Shown: piece by piece, positions 52,810 to 63,999 of the stretch
Layout of the letters: every line of letters begins with the position of its first letter
How positions within the stretch are numbered: position 1 is the stretch's first letter
Origin: Paulinella micropora
Lineage: Eukaryota; Cercozoa; Imbricatea; Euglyphida; Paulinellidae
Direction: 5' to 3'
Assembly: GCA_019918135.1 (NCBI GenBank)
Contig: WBZZ01006672.1
Coordinates: 1-64,000 of the forward strand
Length of the DNA stretch: 64,000 nt
Translations under genes and position numbers: made by a program
The notes under the pieces: generated by a model
What the model was told of the DNA's origin: nothing
Database searches by the model: none
The model's input: only the letters and a program-made list of their open reading frames with translations

Positions 52810-52929
52810 TGTGAGGCTTGTAGCGTCACTCAACCTGGAAAGGCCACGATGTGCTCAAGGTGCAAGCTGGTGGCGTACTGCAACAGGGATTGTCAACGAC
52901 TGGACTGGGCAGCCCATAGGGAGTTCTGC
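52810..52929 (+). other. MYND zinc finger inside copia D
   Basis: CEAC, CSRC, YCNRDCQ, W, H, C in MYND spacing, situated between the gag zinc knuckle and the protease, exactly as in element C, although the two elements differ strongly in sequence and LTRs. Confidence 0.88.
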
Positions 52930-55900
52930 AACTGGACGCAGGCTGAAGGTAAGGAAGACTGGGCCAAGGTCGTGGCCGGAGGTTGGGAGCCTCGGGGGCT
53001 GGGGCCTCACAGCCTAAATGAGACAAAGCGAAGAGGAGATGTTGCGCATCGGAGGTTACTGAGGTACTGTCATGTCAAACCGGAGATGGGGGAGAACGCT
53101 AGGGCGCTCCAGCCGAGGTTCAACGACATCCTACTCATGATGGGGCCGCCTAAGGAAGCGAATGAATATGTCGCGGCGAGCTGGGAGAGTCTACAAGATG
53201 CGAAGAGACACGCGACCTCGGAACCGGAACGGGTGCTGCTACGTGCCAAAGAACGCTTCTTCCCCTGGGTATATCAACTGGCTTCGATTGAGGCTGAACG
53301 GAAGGAGGCTTTGGCACAACGGCAGGCTATGCAAAACACATCAGCTACGACACTAGGTGAAGGTGGTGGCACTGGTGATATGAGTGGCAGGCAGGGGGGG
53401 TCTACCTCTGCGGCGAGGCGAGTTGGAAGATGGGAAGAAGAACGAACGGTCATCACGTTAGAGAAGGATGGAAGGAGGGACCCGGTGCCTCATAATGGGG
53501 GACAGGAAGAGAAGAAGCCGCCGAACACGCCACCTATGGAAGTGGATAGTGGAGGGGTGCAGGATGGTGACGAGCAACCGGCTGGGGAAGATGAACCTGC
53601 TCGAGAGCAAGGGGCTTCGATCGACAGGGCAGGACCTACGGCAAATATGGCTTTCGGCACGGTGCAGGATGAAGGGCAAGACCTCTACGAAGTATATATG
53701 GACTGTGGGTCGTCACAGCATATGGTACCTCTGAGGGAAGCGCTAATGGATGTCACCGATGAGGACCCTATGGCGGTGAGGGGGATATCTGGGTTGATTG
53801 GGCTAAAGGCCAAGGGGAACACATCATTCACTGGTATAAACGATGAAGGTGTGTCCCAGGAAGTGGAGATGGGTGAAACCTACGTGCTACCGACGTTGGA
53901 TCGGACGCTATTCTCATCGGGGCGACTGCAACGCGCTGGGTATGCAATTGTAATGCAGGGCACCGAATTCTTCGTCACGAAACGGCGAATAGATGTAGGC
54001 CCGGGGGACAAAGTACTGATTGGTATTTTCGACCCAGAAACCTGTCAATATAAATTTACAACTGTAAACCCACCGGGATGGAGAAAAGAGAAGAAGGAGT
54101 GCTCCCCGTTCCCAGGATGCAACGCAGCCTTTTGGGCGACGAGCATGAAGCCTACTACTACTGTGGAGATGCAAGAGCTCAACGATGTCTTCCACTTTGG
54201 GGAGACGATGGCAAGGCAATTCATGCGACAGAATAATTTGGTGCCGAAAGGGAAAGGGGGAGTGGTGAAATGTGGCTGCCTCGGCTGTGCTACGACTAAG
54301 GTGAGAAAGCATTCGACGTTCGAGGGAGCTTCGCTGACTATCTGTGCAAGGGTGGGGGAAGACTGGAGTGCAGATGGCACCGGTCGGATCTCATTCCCTC
54401 TCTACGGAGGAGTGCAATACTACCTGCTCTTTGTGGAAAATGTGTCTGGTTACGTTAGAGGAAAATGGAATGCTACTCGTACATCTGAGTTCGCACTGCA
54501 ACAGTTCAAAGACGTGCTGGCTTGGTCTGAAACCCAAACAGGCCATCAGGTGAAACAGTTTAGGACTGACAAAGAGTGGGTCTCGAAAGCGGTGAAAGAA
54601 TTCCTAACCAGCAAAGGTGTGGAGCAACGGCTGCCAGTGAGAGTGGACCCGAATAAAGACGCGTACGCGGAAGCGGGGATTCACATCGTTTTTTCACTGG
54701 CAGCTACGTTGCTGACGGCAAGAAGTGTACCTGTGTACTTCCTACCATTGGCGGTGGACTACGCTGTGTTTCTGATCAACATGCAGGGACGTGCAGGGGC
54801 GAAGGCCACAAGGCACGAGATGATATATAATAGACCTGCACCGCCTTTCTCAGTCCTGAAGCCCTTCGGATGTCTCTGTGTTTACTACAAGGGTGGAAAG
54901 AAGGGGCAAGAGAAAGGGGTACCAGGGGTCTTCATGGGAGTCCATGTGGAAGAATCGCCTACAAGGTATGGAGTTTCTACGAAAGCAAGCTGGTTACAAC
55001 TGTGGACATGGTGGTGAGGGACCCTGAAGTGCATGGCTGGCCTACGCTTTACCCAGGGGGCAAGATGGCGTCATCACTCCAGCATGCTTTCCAAATGGCA
55101 CACCAAGTGGGAAAAAGTGTCGACAAAAATGACGGCGTACCCGGAAAATTTTTCACCGACAGTGAGCGAAAGGTGTTGGACTTGCAGACTGGCGGTAGCG
55201 GTTGGGAAGGGAATGAAGTGACGGAGGAAGTGGCAGACGTAGCAGCCCGGGACGACGTTGGGGAAGTGTTCTTGGAGGGGTTACAGCCCGTTTCAACTGA
55301 CGACTCGGGACTTGTCGAGCTGGCAGTCTACGACGAAGGGGTGTCTGGGGACGTTGGTGGGGACAAAAGGGAGGCAAGGGGTTCAGCTGAAGAGGCAGCA
55401 CCGAATGGAGAAGCAGAGCTTTCGAGTGGTCCTGTGGGGAATGGGAACGTCAAGAGGGATGCAAGAGGTGTGCCTGTCGAGCGGACGGGCAACACCATCT
55501 ACGTCTCCAACATAGTCGTTGGGGCGAGGAGTAGAACGAAGACGAAGCCGGGCAACTTTAGATCCGGTGCATATCTGGTGACGGTGCCGGTTCCTTATCG
55601 CCAGGCGACAAAGTCGGGTTTATTCAACGACTCCAGGTTTGCCGACATCGACAAACACCTCCGTCTGGGGGCTATCGTCGAGCGTCATGTGTCCGAGAAG
55701 CCGGTGGGGCATCCGCTGGTGCCTACTAGGTTCGTGGACTTCGAGAAGAGGGCGACGATGGACGGACCGGTGGTCGATACGAAGTCTCGTATTGCTGGGC
55801 TGGGGTTCCGACCACCGGCGTGGCAGTATGACAAGGTGGACTTGCCGACTTATAGGGTGGAGGTCGTGTGGCTGACGTGTGCGCTGTCGGTGCTACAAGG

Positions 55901-57261
55901 ATTGGAAGTGTATGGCATGGACGAGGAGAGTGCGTTTCCGCAAGTGAAGCTCCATGTCCCGGTGTGGTTGAAGCCTCGGGGGGGTACACACCCCCGAACA
56001 TAGTGTGGGAAGCGTTGGGGGGAGTCAACGGTCTCAAGCCATCTGGTCATATTTACTGGAATGACCGTGTCATGCCGACACAAAAGAAGATGGGGTTCCA
56101 ACAAGGCGTTGTTGACTCTGTCCTGTTCGGCAGGGTGGACGAGAAGACGGGGAAGACGGAGGTACTTACATACCACGTTAGCGACAACATGCATGCGGCA
56201 GCGTCGGAAAGCAGCCGGCGGGAGTACGTGGGTAAGCTACAGCGGAAGTGGGGAAACGTGAAGGACCTTGGGCACATTAAACAATTCTTGTCACTGGAAT
56301 TCGAGGCAACGAGGGAGGGGGGTGTATCTGCACTCACTTTGTACCAGCGGGAATACACTGCAACGTTGGCGACCAGGTTAAAGAGGAGTGACGGGAGGCC
56401 ATGGATGCCAGCCAAGACGCCGTGGCTGCCGGTGGGATCAAAGATGCAACCGGCCATGACGGAGTACTCCCCACAAGAGATAGTGGGGAGCTACATCTAC
56501 TTGAAGGCAAGTGTGCCTGAGTCGGTCCTGCCGGTCAGTGTCATTGCGGAACACCAATCGAACAGGGAGAAGTTTGATTACTGCGCGGCTGAACAACTGC
56601 TGCGGTACTTCCTGTATGTAAAGGATCGTGGTGTGAGGTTTTCAGCGAATGGTAACAGAACCTTGGTGGCGGACTCCGACTCGTCACTTGGGAACGGAAG
56701 CAGGATGTACTCGCGGACGGGGGGAGTGGTGTTTTTGGCTGGTGGCCCGATCATGGTGCGGTCTTCGACCCAGAAGCATCTGGCAACTGGAACCCAGGAG
56801 AGCGAAACATATGCAGCCTCGGAAGTCTTGCATGACATGGAAGCAATGCGCAATTTGATAAAATCGCTGCCGTGGTCCGACGCCAACCCGCTGAAGAGGG
56901 ATCTGATGGCAAAGCCACGACTGAACGTGGATAACCAAGCCACGGTATGTTCAGCACCGAATTCGACCTTTGGAAGGCGGATGCGGCATATCGCACTGCG
57001 CCACTACCATGTAACTGAGGCGATAAGGAAGGGGGAGGTAAGTATGGAATGGGTACCGTCAGCGGACAATCGGGCTGACATACTATCTAAAGTCATTACC
57101 AGCCCATCGCTATTCAAAAAGGGAGCAGACATGCTCTCTGGACATACTGCTAAGTAGACAGAGTTGACACGTTGCAACTCAGTCAGTGTCAGTCAGACAT
57201 AGAAAGGAAGCAACTAGGACAAGTCCTTAGCATTTGAACTACCTCTGAAATTAGGGGGAGC

Positions 57262-57555
57262 ATTACAACAAAATATAGTTTTTAGTAATTTCTGACGGCA
57301 GTTACTTTAATTATATACATATATATATTGATAGGACTGATCTCAATCAATGACACTGACTAATTATGTTAGGACGTAATACATCAATTGCTTTTATCAG
57401 CAGGCCATGTGCCTGAGTTTACCGCTCTTTTATTGGCGGCAATCTGTCTACCTAAATAAATTCTCACAATCTGCTCAACCATCAACTACCAAAGTGAACC
57501 GGCTCTAACCCGGCCTCTGCCAACTAGACTGTCTGCCGGAGCTTAATATTACATA
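57262..57555 (+). repeat. Copia D, 3' LTR
   Basis: Follows the polypurine tract TTAGGGGGAG and matches the 5' LTR closely. No five-base target duplication can be recognised between the two outer flanks of D. Confidence 0.92.
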
Positions 57556-59284
57556 GCCTCCGTCCACACGGCCCACGTAGGCGACGATTGCCTAAATGAC
57601 TTCTTCCTAATGAAAGTCAAGGAATGGGAACCGAAGGTCCGCGCCACCAGGGCGACAAAAGCGACCTCGGCCGAATCGCACATCCTACAGTTTTATCAGT
57701 CACACCAAGACCTTGACGATCCTGAATCCTGAGTCTTCTACCCGGTGTATCGGGACGGGGAAAACGTAGAGACGTTCTGGAAGGGCATGATCCTCTTCCT
57801 GATACGAAGGGCCGCCCCATGTCCGGTCGTAGGGAAACAAAATTTTGCGTAAATTATTAAAATGTCAGTATTATTCGTAAAAACATTATTTTAATGCTAA
57901 AAAATCGTTTTTACTGCAAAAGTCTGCAAAAAAACTTTAATACCTATTGCGTCTGACTCTCAGCCCGACGTACCGACACTACAGTCAAACAGCTAGTCAT
58001 ACGCGCTAATTCATTGTATACGATATGTTACAAACGCTTTCCTGCAACTAAAACATATAATAAACAAACATAAACAAACCCTGCATCAATAACAAATTAT
58101 TTTCCTGATTTATCTCACCTCTGGTGGCACTTGGGCACGACCACACCGTGCCACCCAGGACAAACACGTACTGCTTGCATCCCACCAGCGATATTATAAT
58201 CGCAAAATCGTGGACGGCTACATGTCATGCATAGATTTTATGTATAGATAAATGGAATAAAAAAGAAAAAACTTAAAACTGATTATGAAGATTGCTTTGG
58301 CGGGAAAATCCACGCCTGTGGTGGCACTTAGCGCCACCTCTTGCTCTGCACCCGCAGAACAGAATTATTACATGTCCCAATCCCGGATATCACGGAAGTA
58401 CTGATTCCCCGCTAGAAATACAGCAGTGAATGAAACAAAACAACACTAAACTTGAAAAAAAATCCTTGATGAATGCGCGCTGAGCGCGCACCGGCGCGAC
58501 CGATCGCCTGCCACCTGCGTACCACCCCGCACCACGCACCTACCTATAACAGTGACAAGGCAAATGCACTGCACACAGCAACTTTACAGTCTTTAATGAG
58601 CTGAGCTACAGGCAGCTATAGTCAGTCTTTTCCTGCTGTCTCCCCACGGAGGCTTGCCCTCGTGCTACACACACTGCCGCAGAGCAGAGCGTGGGCAGTC
58701 ACTATAGTGATCAGCTGTAGGCACCGTGCCACACTTTGAAATGCGCGCTTTCCTGATGAGGGTCATTTAAGCTAGACCCCAACACCACTTGAACGAAGGT
58801 CTTTTTCTGCGATCAGTTAGTGCAGAAACGCTTCACTGCACATAACACAATGGAGAAAACCCTTGCAACTTCTTCTTGACTATAACCGACACTCGGTGCG
58901 TCCCCCTCCTACCAGGCGGCTTGCGATTTCCTACGAAGAAGAATTTGACAATATTGAATGATTCCCGCCAGTCTAACTGCCGACGTCACACAAAAGATAT
59001 ATCTCTAGAAATTGACACGCGTAACGCACGTATATGAGTGAAAATGGTAATGGTAAAAAGCTGGTGCCACCAGTACCAGGATAAGTACTATCAATCACTG
59101 TATTAATAACTAATAATACTACTAACAGTAGTCAACGACTACTGCTAACGGATAATTGAGCAATAAGGACACAATGGAGGAGAAAGTGTCTAATTAATAT
59201 CTAATGGTACTAATACATTTGATAAGATTTACCAAAGCAATTATTAATAGAAACTTGAAATTCCCGCCAGTTCAAAGAACCACT
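57556..59284. other. Intergenic, no gene supported
   Basis: The first 280 bp contain a plus-strand frame with protein-like text (FLMKVKEWEPKVRAT, GENVETFWKGMILFLIRR) that may be a scrap of an unknown gene. The rest is mixed sequence with GTGGTGGCACT-type short repeats and no recognisable gene or RNA. Confidence 0.4.
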
Positions 59285-59575
59285 TCCATTCTATCTCTTC
59301 TGCTTCCCGCTCAGACTACGTGTATAAAGTATTTTATTATTAAAAAAACAGTGTTGCGTAAACAGAAACAGAAGTTTTACTGCCACACAAAACTGTCCTT
59401 TTGAGTGGTAGTGATATATATGAACTAAAAAGGTAATGGCTAAAAACTCGTGCTACCGATACCAGAACAGTAATTAATTAATCCCTTTTACGCAAGCACT
59501 GTTTCAATAGAATACTTGCCACTCGTAGAGCTGAGCGGGAAGCAGAAGAGATAAAACGGAAGAGGTATCAAGAGA
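59285..59575. repeat. Imperfect inverted repeat, arms of about 85 bp
   Basis: The left arm, about 59285-59370 (contains TCTCTTCTGCTTCCCGCTCA), pairs with the reverse complement of about 59485-59575. Sequences flanking the left arm at 59035-59110 are also loosely repeated at 59410-59480. This suggests a decayed fold-back or transposon-derived unit. Confidence 0.65.
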
Positions 59576-59654
59576 TGCAAAAAAAGAAAACATGAAGTGT
59601 AATATAATACTACAACAGATAGTATAACGGTGATAAGAGTCTAATTAATTTACT

Positions 59655-59745
59655 ATGCAAACAAGAAGAAGAAGAAGAAGATGAAGAAGAGGAGGAGGAG
59701 GAGGAGGAGGAAGAAGAAGAAGAAGAAGAAGAAGAAGAAGAATTT
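59655..59745. repeat. (GAA/GAG)n microsatellite
   Basis: Purine trinucleotide tract on the plus strand, pyrimidine on the strand of the downstream host gene. Confidence 0.93.
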
Positions 59746-59945
59746 TTACTTCTTCTTTTCTTTCGTTTCTCCATCAGTTTTGCCTTTTATTTCTTGACTT
59801 CCTTTCTGTGTTTTATTTTCCCTCCTCCTTTCTTTCCCACTTTATTTCGGACTCTGCGAGTCATTCATTCATCACTTCCCTCTACGTCTCATGATTCCCA
59901 CTCATCTCTATGAATGGCAAGTATTTATTATTAAAAGTTGCTTGG

Positions 59946-60065
59946 TGGAAAAAAAAAAAAGAAAAAAAAAAAAAAAAAGAAAGAAAGAAAAAAAAAGACG
60001 ACGACCACGACCACGACCACGACGACGACGACGACGAAGAAGAAGAAGAAGAAGAAGAAGAAGAC
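59946..60065. repeat. Poly-A, (GAC)n and (GAA)n tract
   Basis: Low-complexity run immediately past the stop codon of the host gene (which is on the minus strand). The Lys, Asp and Glu runs in translation are artefacts. Confidence 0.93.
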
Positions 60066-60067
60066 TA

Positions 60068-61427
60068 TCATGAAGGCCTGCTTGTGGCGACCACATTTGC
60101 GCAGTGCGGACACACAGCTACTTGCTGTTGTTCTTGTCGTTGTTGTTGCTGCTGCTGCGAGTGTGGCGGCGGGGGAGGGAAGTTGCTGGGAACGGCAGAT
60201 ATATGGCTCGAGGCTTGCGTCGGACTGTGAGAGTCCCGGTTCTGCTGCTCCTGCTCTCTTTCCAACATCCATTGGAAAGCCTGCAAGGCCCACACTTCCA
60301 AGGGACTAAGCAGCTTGGTGGGGTCTTGGGCCGGGGGCAGGTAAGGCAGAGAGTGGAAGCCGCTGACTGGCGAGAGGGAGGAGGCCGAGGCTGGGCTGGC
60401 GGTTAGGGCGGGCTGCGAGTAGGCTGTATCGGGGGCGTTTGTGTCGGCCGGCACGGACAGGGAGGAGGACGGCTCGGCGTGGCCCGGCTGTGTCTGCGAG
60501 CTTTGCGCGTCAGCAGCCGGACTGTGCAGATAGGCCACCACTGGGTCGGGGGAGAAGGGAGGCAACGAGTGCAGGTTGACGCGCAGCACCCAGGCCAAGA
60601 AGAGGATCTGCTGCTGTACGTAGTGGTGTTCTTGATGCTTGGTGGCCACGGCGGCGCGCAGCTCGGTCAGCGTCCTGCCTGTGCGTGTCGCGTCTGCCCC
60701 AGCAGCCAGCTCGGTGAGCGTCCTGCCTGTGCGTGTCGCGTCTGCCCCAGCAGCCAGCTCGGTGAGCGTCCTGCCTGTCCGTGCTGTCGTCTCTGCGCCA
60801 AGCTGGTCTGTCAGCGTCCTGCCAGTCCGTGCCGTGTCTACGGCCGCAGCCAGCTTGGACAAACGGGTCATTTCCAGCTGGTCGCGCGCTTCCTCGTGAG
60901 CTAAACACGACGCCAGCACCGAGGCCGGGTTGTAGGTGTACAACAAACGCAGCAAACGCAGCACTCGCATCAACCACGGGTTTGGCGGGGCGAACAGGCT
61001 CTCCCTGCCCACCACCCCCCGCGCGCTGGGCCGGGGCGCGCAGGCGCTCAGCAGCGAGACAACGAACAGCACAGCGTCAGTCAGCCGCACCGCGCCCTGC
61101 GCGGACCCCACGGGCCAGCGCGTTCGCTCCGCCCCCTCCTCCTGTCCCTCGGCGGCCGCTGCGTCCACGAGCTGTGCGCCCTCCAGGCGTGTCGCGTTCT
61201 CGAAGGCCAGCACCAGCACCTCCACCAGCTCGAACTCTTTCTGCCAGAGCGGTTTGCAGCGGCCCAGTGTGAGGTCGCCCAGCCAGATGCCGAGCATGCG
61301 TATGTAGTGTGCGCGGTGCAGGGGCAGCAAGCGCCGCTGGGCGTCATCGCCGAACAAGCACTCCACACAGCGCACCGCCAGTTGCACTACGCGCCGATGC
61401 AGAGACGGTGCCAGCGGGGGACCTCTG

Positions 61428-61478
<51 letters not shown>

Positions 61479-61512
61479 GTAGATAGGTAGATAGGTAGAT
61501 AGGTAGATAGAT

Positions 61513-61571
<59 letters not shown>

Positions 61572-61668
61572 CCTGCTCCAACTAGAGCCCGCGGCGTGTC
61601 CCGAGCGCGCACTCAGCAAGTACACCTGTGCATGTTATATATGTATGTATCCATGTATCAACCTAGCA

Positions 61669-61766
<98 letters not shown>

Positions 61767-63999
61767 GAATGTATGAATGTATGTGATGTACCAGCTCGCG
61801 CTTGGGCGCCTCTAAAGCGGCGCGCGCGCCGTCCAGCTCGTTGCTGTCGGAGTTGCCAGTGAAGGCACCGTTGTCTGGCGTGCGGGAGGGCTGTGAGGGC
61901 TGCGGGGCGGGGTGCGGCGGCCTTGGCGCCACGTCTGAGACCTTGACCACCAGCACCTCGCGCAGAAAGGCACAGGCCACCGCAGTGCTCCAGACAGACT
62001 CCGTGAACTTGTACTCGAACGAACGAGCAGGGAAAGAGTCGGGCTCAGCGAGAGCAGTGGCAGCAGAGGAGGAGGCGGAAGTTGGAGGTGGGTTAGCTGC
62101 AGGAGAGGAGAGGGTGTGTGCTGAGGGGTGTGTTGGTGGCTCGAACGGGCCAGGCGGGGCAGGCCGGCGCGGCCTGTCGCGCTTCTTGGAGGGCCGGCTG
62201 GTCGACCTGTCCAGCAGCGAGAGCAGTTCAGAGCGAGCGCCTTGGCTGACCAGGCGGTTGACTTTGCGCTGGAAGTCGCAGAGCGGTCCTGGGGAGTGTA
62301 GGTTGAGCAGAGACGCCGGCAGCACTTCCAGCAGGCCGTGGTCCAGCGCCGGGCCGTGCTTGTCGCTGGCCGCGGGCTCGTCGCGCAAGGCCTGATCCGC
62401 TGCCGCGCAGCTGTCTGCGCAGGGCAAGTCGCCAGAGCCCGGAAGAAGCTGGGAGGAGGAAGCGAGAGTGGGAGCGACTAGGGCCGGCTGTGGGCCGGGG
62501 GCGGCAGGAGGCTGGCCGGGTTTGTGAGGTATGTCGGAGGTGGAGTAGCGCCGCGACGGCAGACCACGGCTGCTGTGCGGCAGTGGGGACGACGCGGAGG
62601 AGGCAGCAGCAGCAGCAATAGCCCGCACGGCGGCCACGGGCGGTGCCGGCGCCAAGGAGGGGCCTGAGGTGGCGGTGGTGGCGGAAGGGCTGCAACCGGC
62701 AGTACTGCAGGAGTTGGTGGCGGCTGGCGCAGGGGCGCTGGCGGTGGGCGGGGGCTGCAGGCCGGTCTGCTGAGCGGACTCTGCAGCCGGCGCCTGCAGC
62801 TGGTGCACACTGGACGTGCCGGCTGGCCGCAGCGCCCCCTGTTCGGGCACCGCCGCTGCCAACTCGGCGCCGGCATGTTCTCTGTGCTCGGGGTGCGGGG
62901 CGGCGCTGTCCGCTGTGGGCTGCTGGGCCTCCACGCCGCCCTGCTGTCCATGCTGTGCAGCTGCTGCTCGCGCCAGCGCGGCTGATGGTGGCACGGCGTC
63001 TTCCGCCGTCGCCTCGGCTTGTGTGCTGCTGCGATTGTACGGGAAGAAGTGTGTCGCGTCGAGCGGCCGCTGGTCCCGCGCCATCCCGGCTTGGGCGCTC
63101 GTGGTGTTGTTGGGTGGCAATTGCTGCCCTGCGGCGGCTGGTTCCCACTCGTCCTCCTCCTCATCCTCGTCCTCTGCCGTCTCTGCCTCCTCCGCGTCCG
63201 CATCCTCCGCGGCCTCTGCCTCTGCTGCTGCCGCCGCCTCTGCCGCCGCCACCGCCGCACCCACCGCGCCGGGGGCTGCGCCGGCGTCCGGCGCGGGCCC
63301 CTTGCTGCCTTCCCTGTCAACGAGTGAGTTATGATAGGCCTGATCGGCGGGCAGCGCGGGCCGGTCGGGCAGTTGCGGCGGGCCGGCGCTGAAGTCGGTC
63401 GCACGGGCGTGCGGCTGGTCCGCCTCGCCCTGCCCAGCACGCGCCTCGGGCGGTCGCGCACTACTTGCGGCGGCCGGCGCGAGCGAGGAGGTGATGATGG
63501 GCGCAGCGGCGTGCGGCGCCTGCGGGTCCGGGCGCGGCTTGTTGGGCTGCGGCAGCCACACGTGCCGCGCGAAGTCCACCACGCCCATGTGGTGCTGCGT
63601 GGAAAAAATCGCGCCTAGCACCGACTGGCCGGGGCTGCTCATGCCCCGTGCGGCGTACAGCGTTTCCAGGTCGGTCAGGGCTTGCGCAAACGCGCGCTGC
63701 ACCTGGTAGATCCCGAAGCAGGTTTGTCCCACGTTGTTTTCAGGGTCGAACGGGTCCATCAGCACTAGCGGGTGCAGCTGGAACTTGGGGTAATGCTGCG
63801 TCGGCAGAAACTCCCCCGTGAGGTTCTTGCCGGTCCATGCGCTGGAGATGGATATGGCGTGGCGGCGTGGTTGGAAGGCCAGCCCGTATATCTCTAAGAA
63901 CTCGATCAGCAGCAAAGCCATCAGCGTCTCGGGAGCTTCGTGCAGCCGTGCCTCCAGCTGCCGCGCCAAGGAGTTGGGCTTGAGGATGGGAGGCTTGGT
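60068..63999 (-). CDS. Non-canonical poly(A) polymerase (TRF4/PAPD5 type) joined to a CNOT1-like MIF4G/HEAT region, 3' part of gene
   Basis: Host gene running off the window; exons 63999-61792, 61625-61573 and 61424-60068 keep one frame. Exon 1 opens inside the PAP-associated domain of TRF4/PAPD5 enzymes ([13 protein letters not shown], then [17 protein letters not shown] and [14 protein letters not shown]), which add short A tails in nuclear RNA surveillance; the catalytic half lies outside the window. A long Ala/Pro/Ser/Glu-rich linker follows. Exon 3 then has [17 protein letters not shown] and [20 protein letters not shown], matching KNLGHWLGMITL...KP and [20 protein letters not shown] of the CNOT1 MIF4G (TTP-binding) region, the scaffold of CCR4-NOT. 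The protein ends with a Gln-rich tail and CPHC. The in-frame fusion is seen; whether one mRNA spans it is not proven, because the GC-rich linker is open in other frames too. Confidence 0.75.
60658..60855 (-). repeat. 48-bp coding minisatellite, about four units
   Basis: Encodes the 16-residue unit [16 protein letters not shown] about four times. The two central units are almost identical and the outer ones diverged. It lies just after the CNOT1-like region of the host gene. Confidence 0.88.
61425..61572 (-). other. Intron 2 of the poly(A) polymerase/CNOT1-like gene, 148 bp
   Basis: The donor CAG|GTATCT and acceptor CTACAG|AG join exon 2 to exon 3 and restore the frame (phase 2). The body is (TATC)n in the transcript sense. 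Confidence 0.85.
61626..61791 (-). other. Intron 1 of the poly(A) polymerase/CNOT1-like gene, 166 bp
   Basis: Donor CTG|GTACAT and acceptor TGCACAG|GTG (phase 0). The body is (GATA)n in the transcript sense, the complement of intron 2. Confidence 0.82.

Larger units (their letters stand above)
49417..57555 (+). mobile_element. Copia LTR retrotransposon D with a MYND finger and an F-box gene cassette (broken fossil)
   Basis: A plus-strand copia element with two very similar LTRs. The parts seen are a gag-like N-terminal region (49.7-50.28 kb), a reverse-strand host-type cassette (50,280-51,830), more gag with a zinc knuckle (CYNCTKPHKYFRC, near 52.2 kb), a MYND finger (52810-52929), a protease (YMDCGSSQHMV, near 53.7 kb), an integrase (54.2-54.9 kb; TDKEWVSKAVKEF), a reverse transcriptase (55.5-56.6 kb) and an RNase H (LVADSDSSLG, ESETYAASEV, 56.65-57.15 kb). 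A polypurine tract (TTAGGGGGAG) ends at 57260. It is broken, with about six or more breaks. About seven substitutions between LTRs mark it as fairly young. Confidence 0.93.

Noticed and set aside
58560-58760. Small nuclear or nucleolar RNA around CTGATGAGGG
   Set aside because: A single C-box-like match without a D box or flanking stem is not enough.
62228-63461. Long alternative frames of about 300 codons in the host gene linker
   Set aside because: GC-rich sequence lacks stops in several frames. Only the frame connecting the two recognisable domains is supported, and this openness is why the fusion is not taken as proven.
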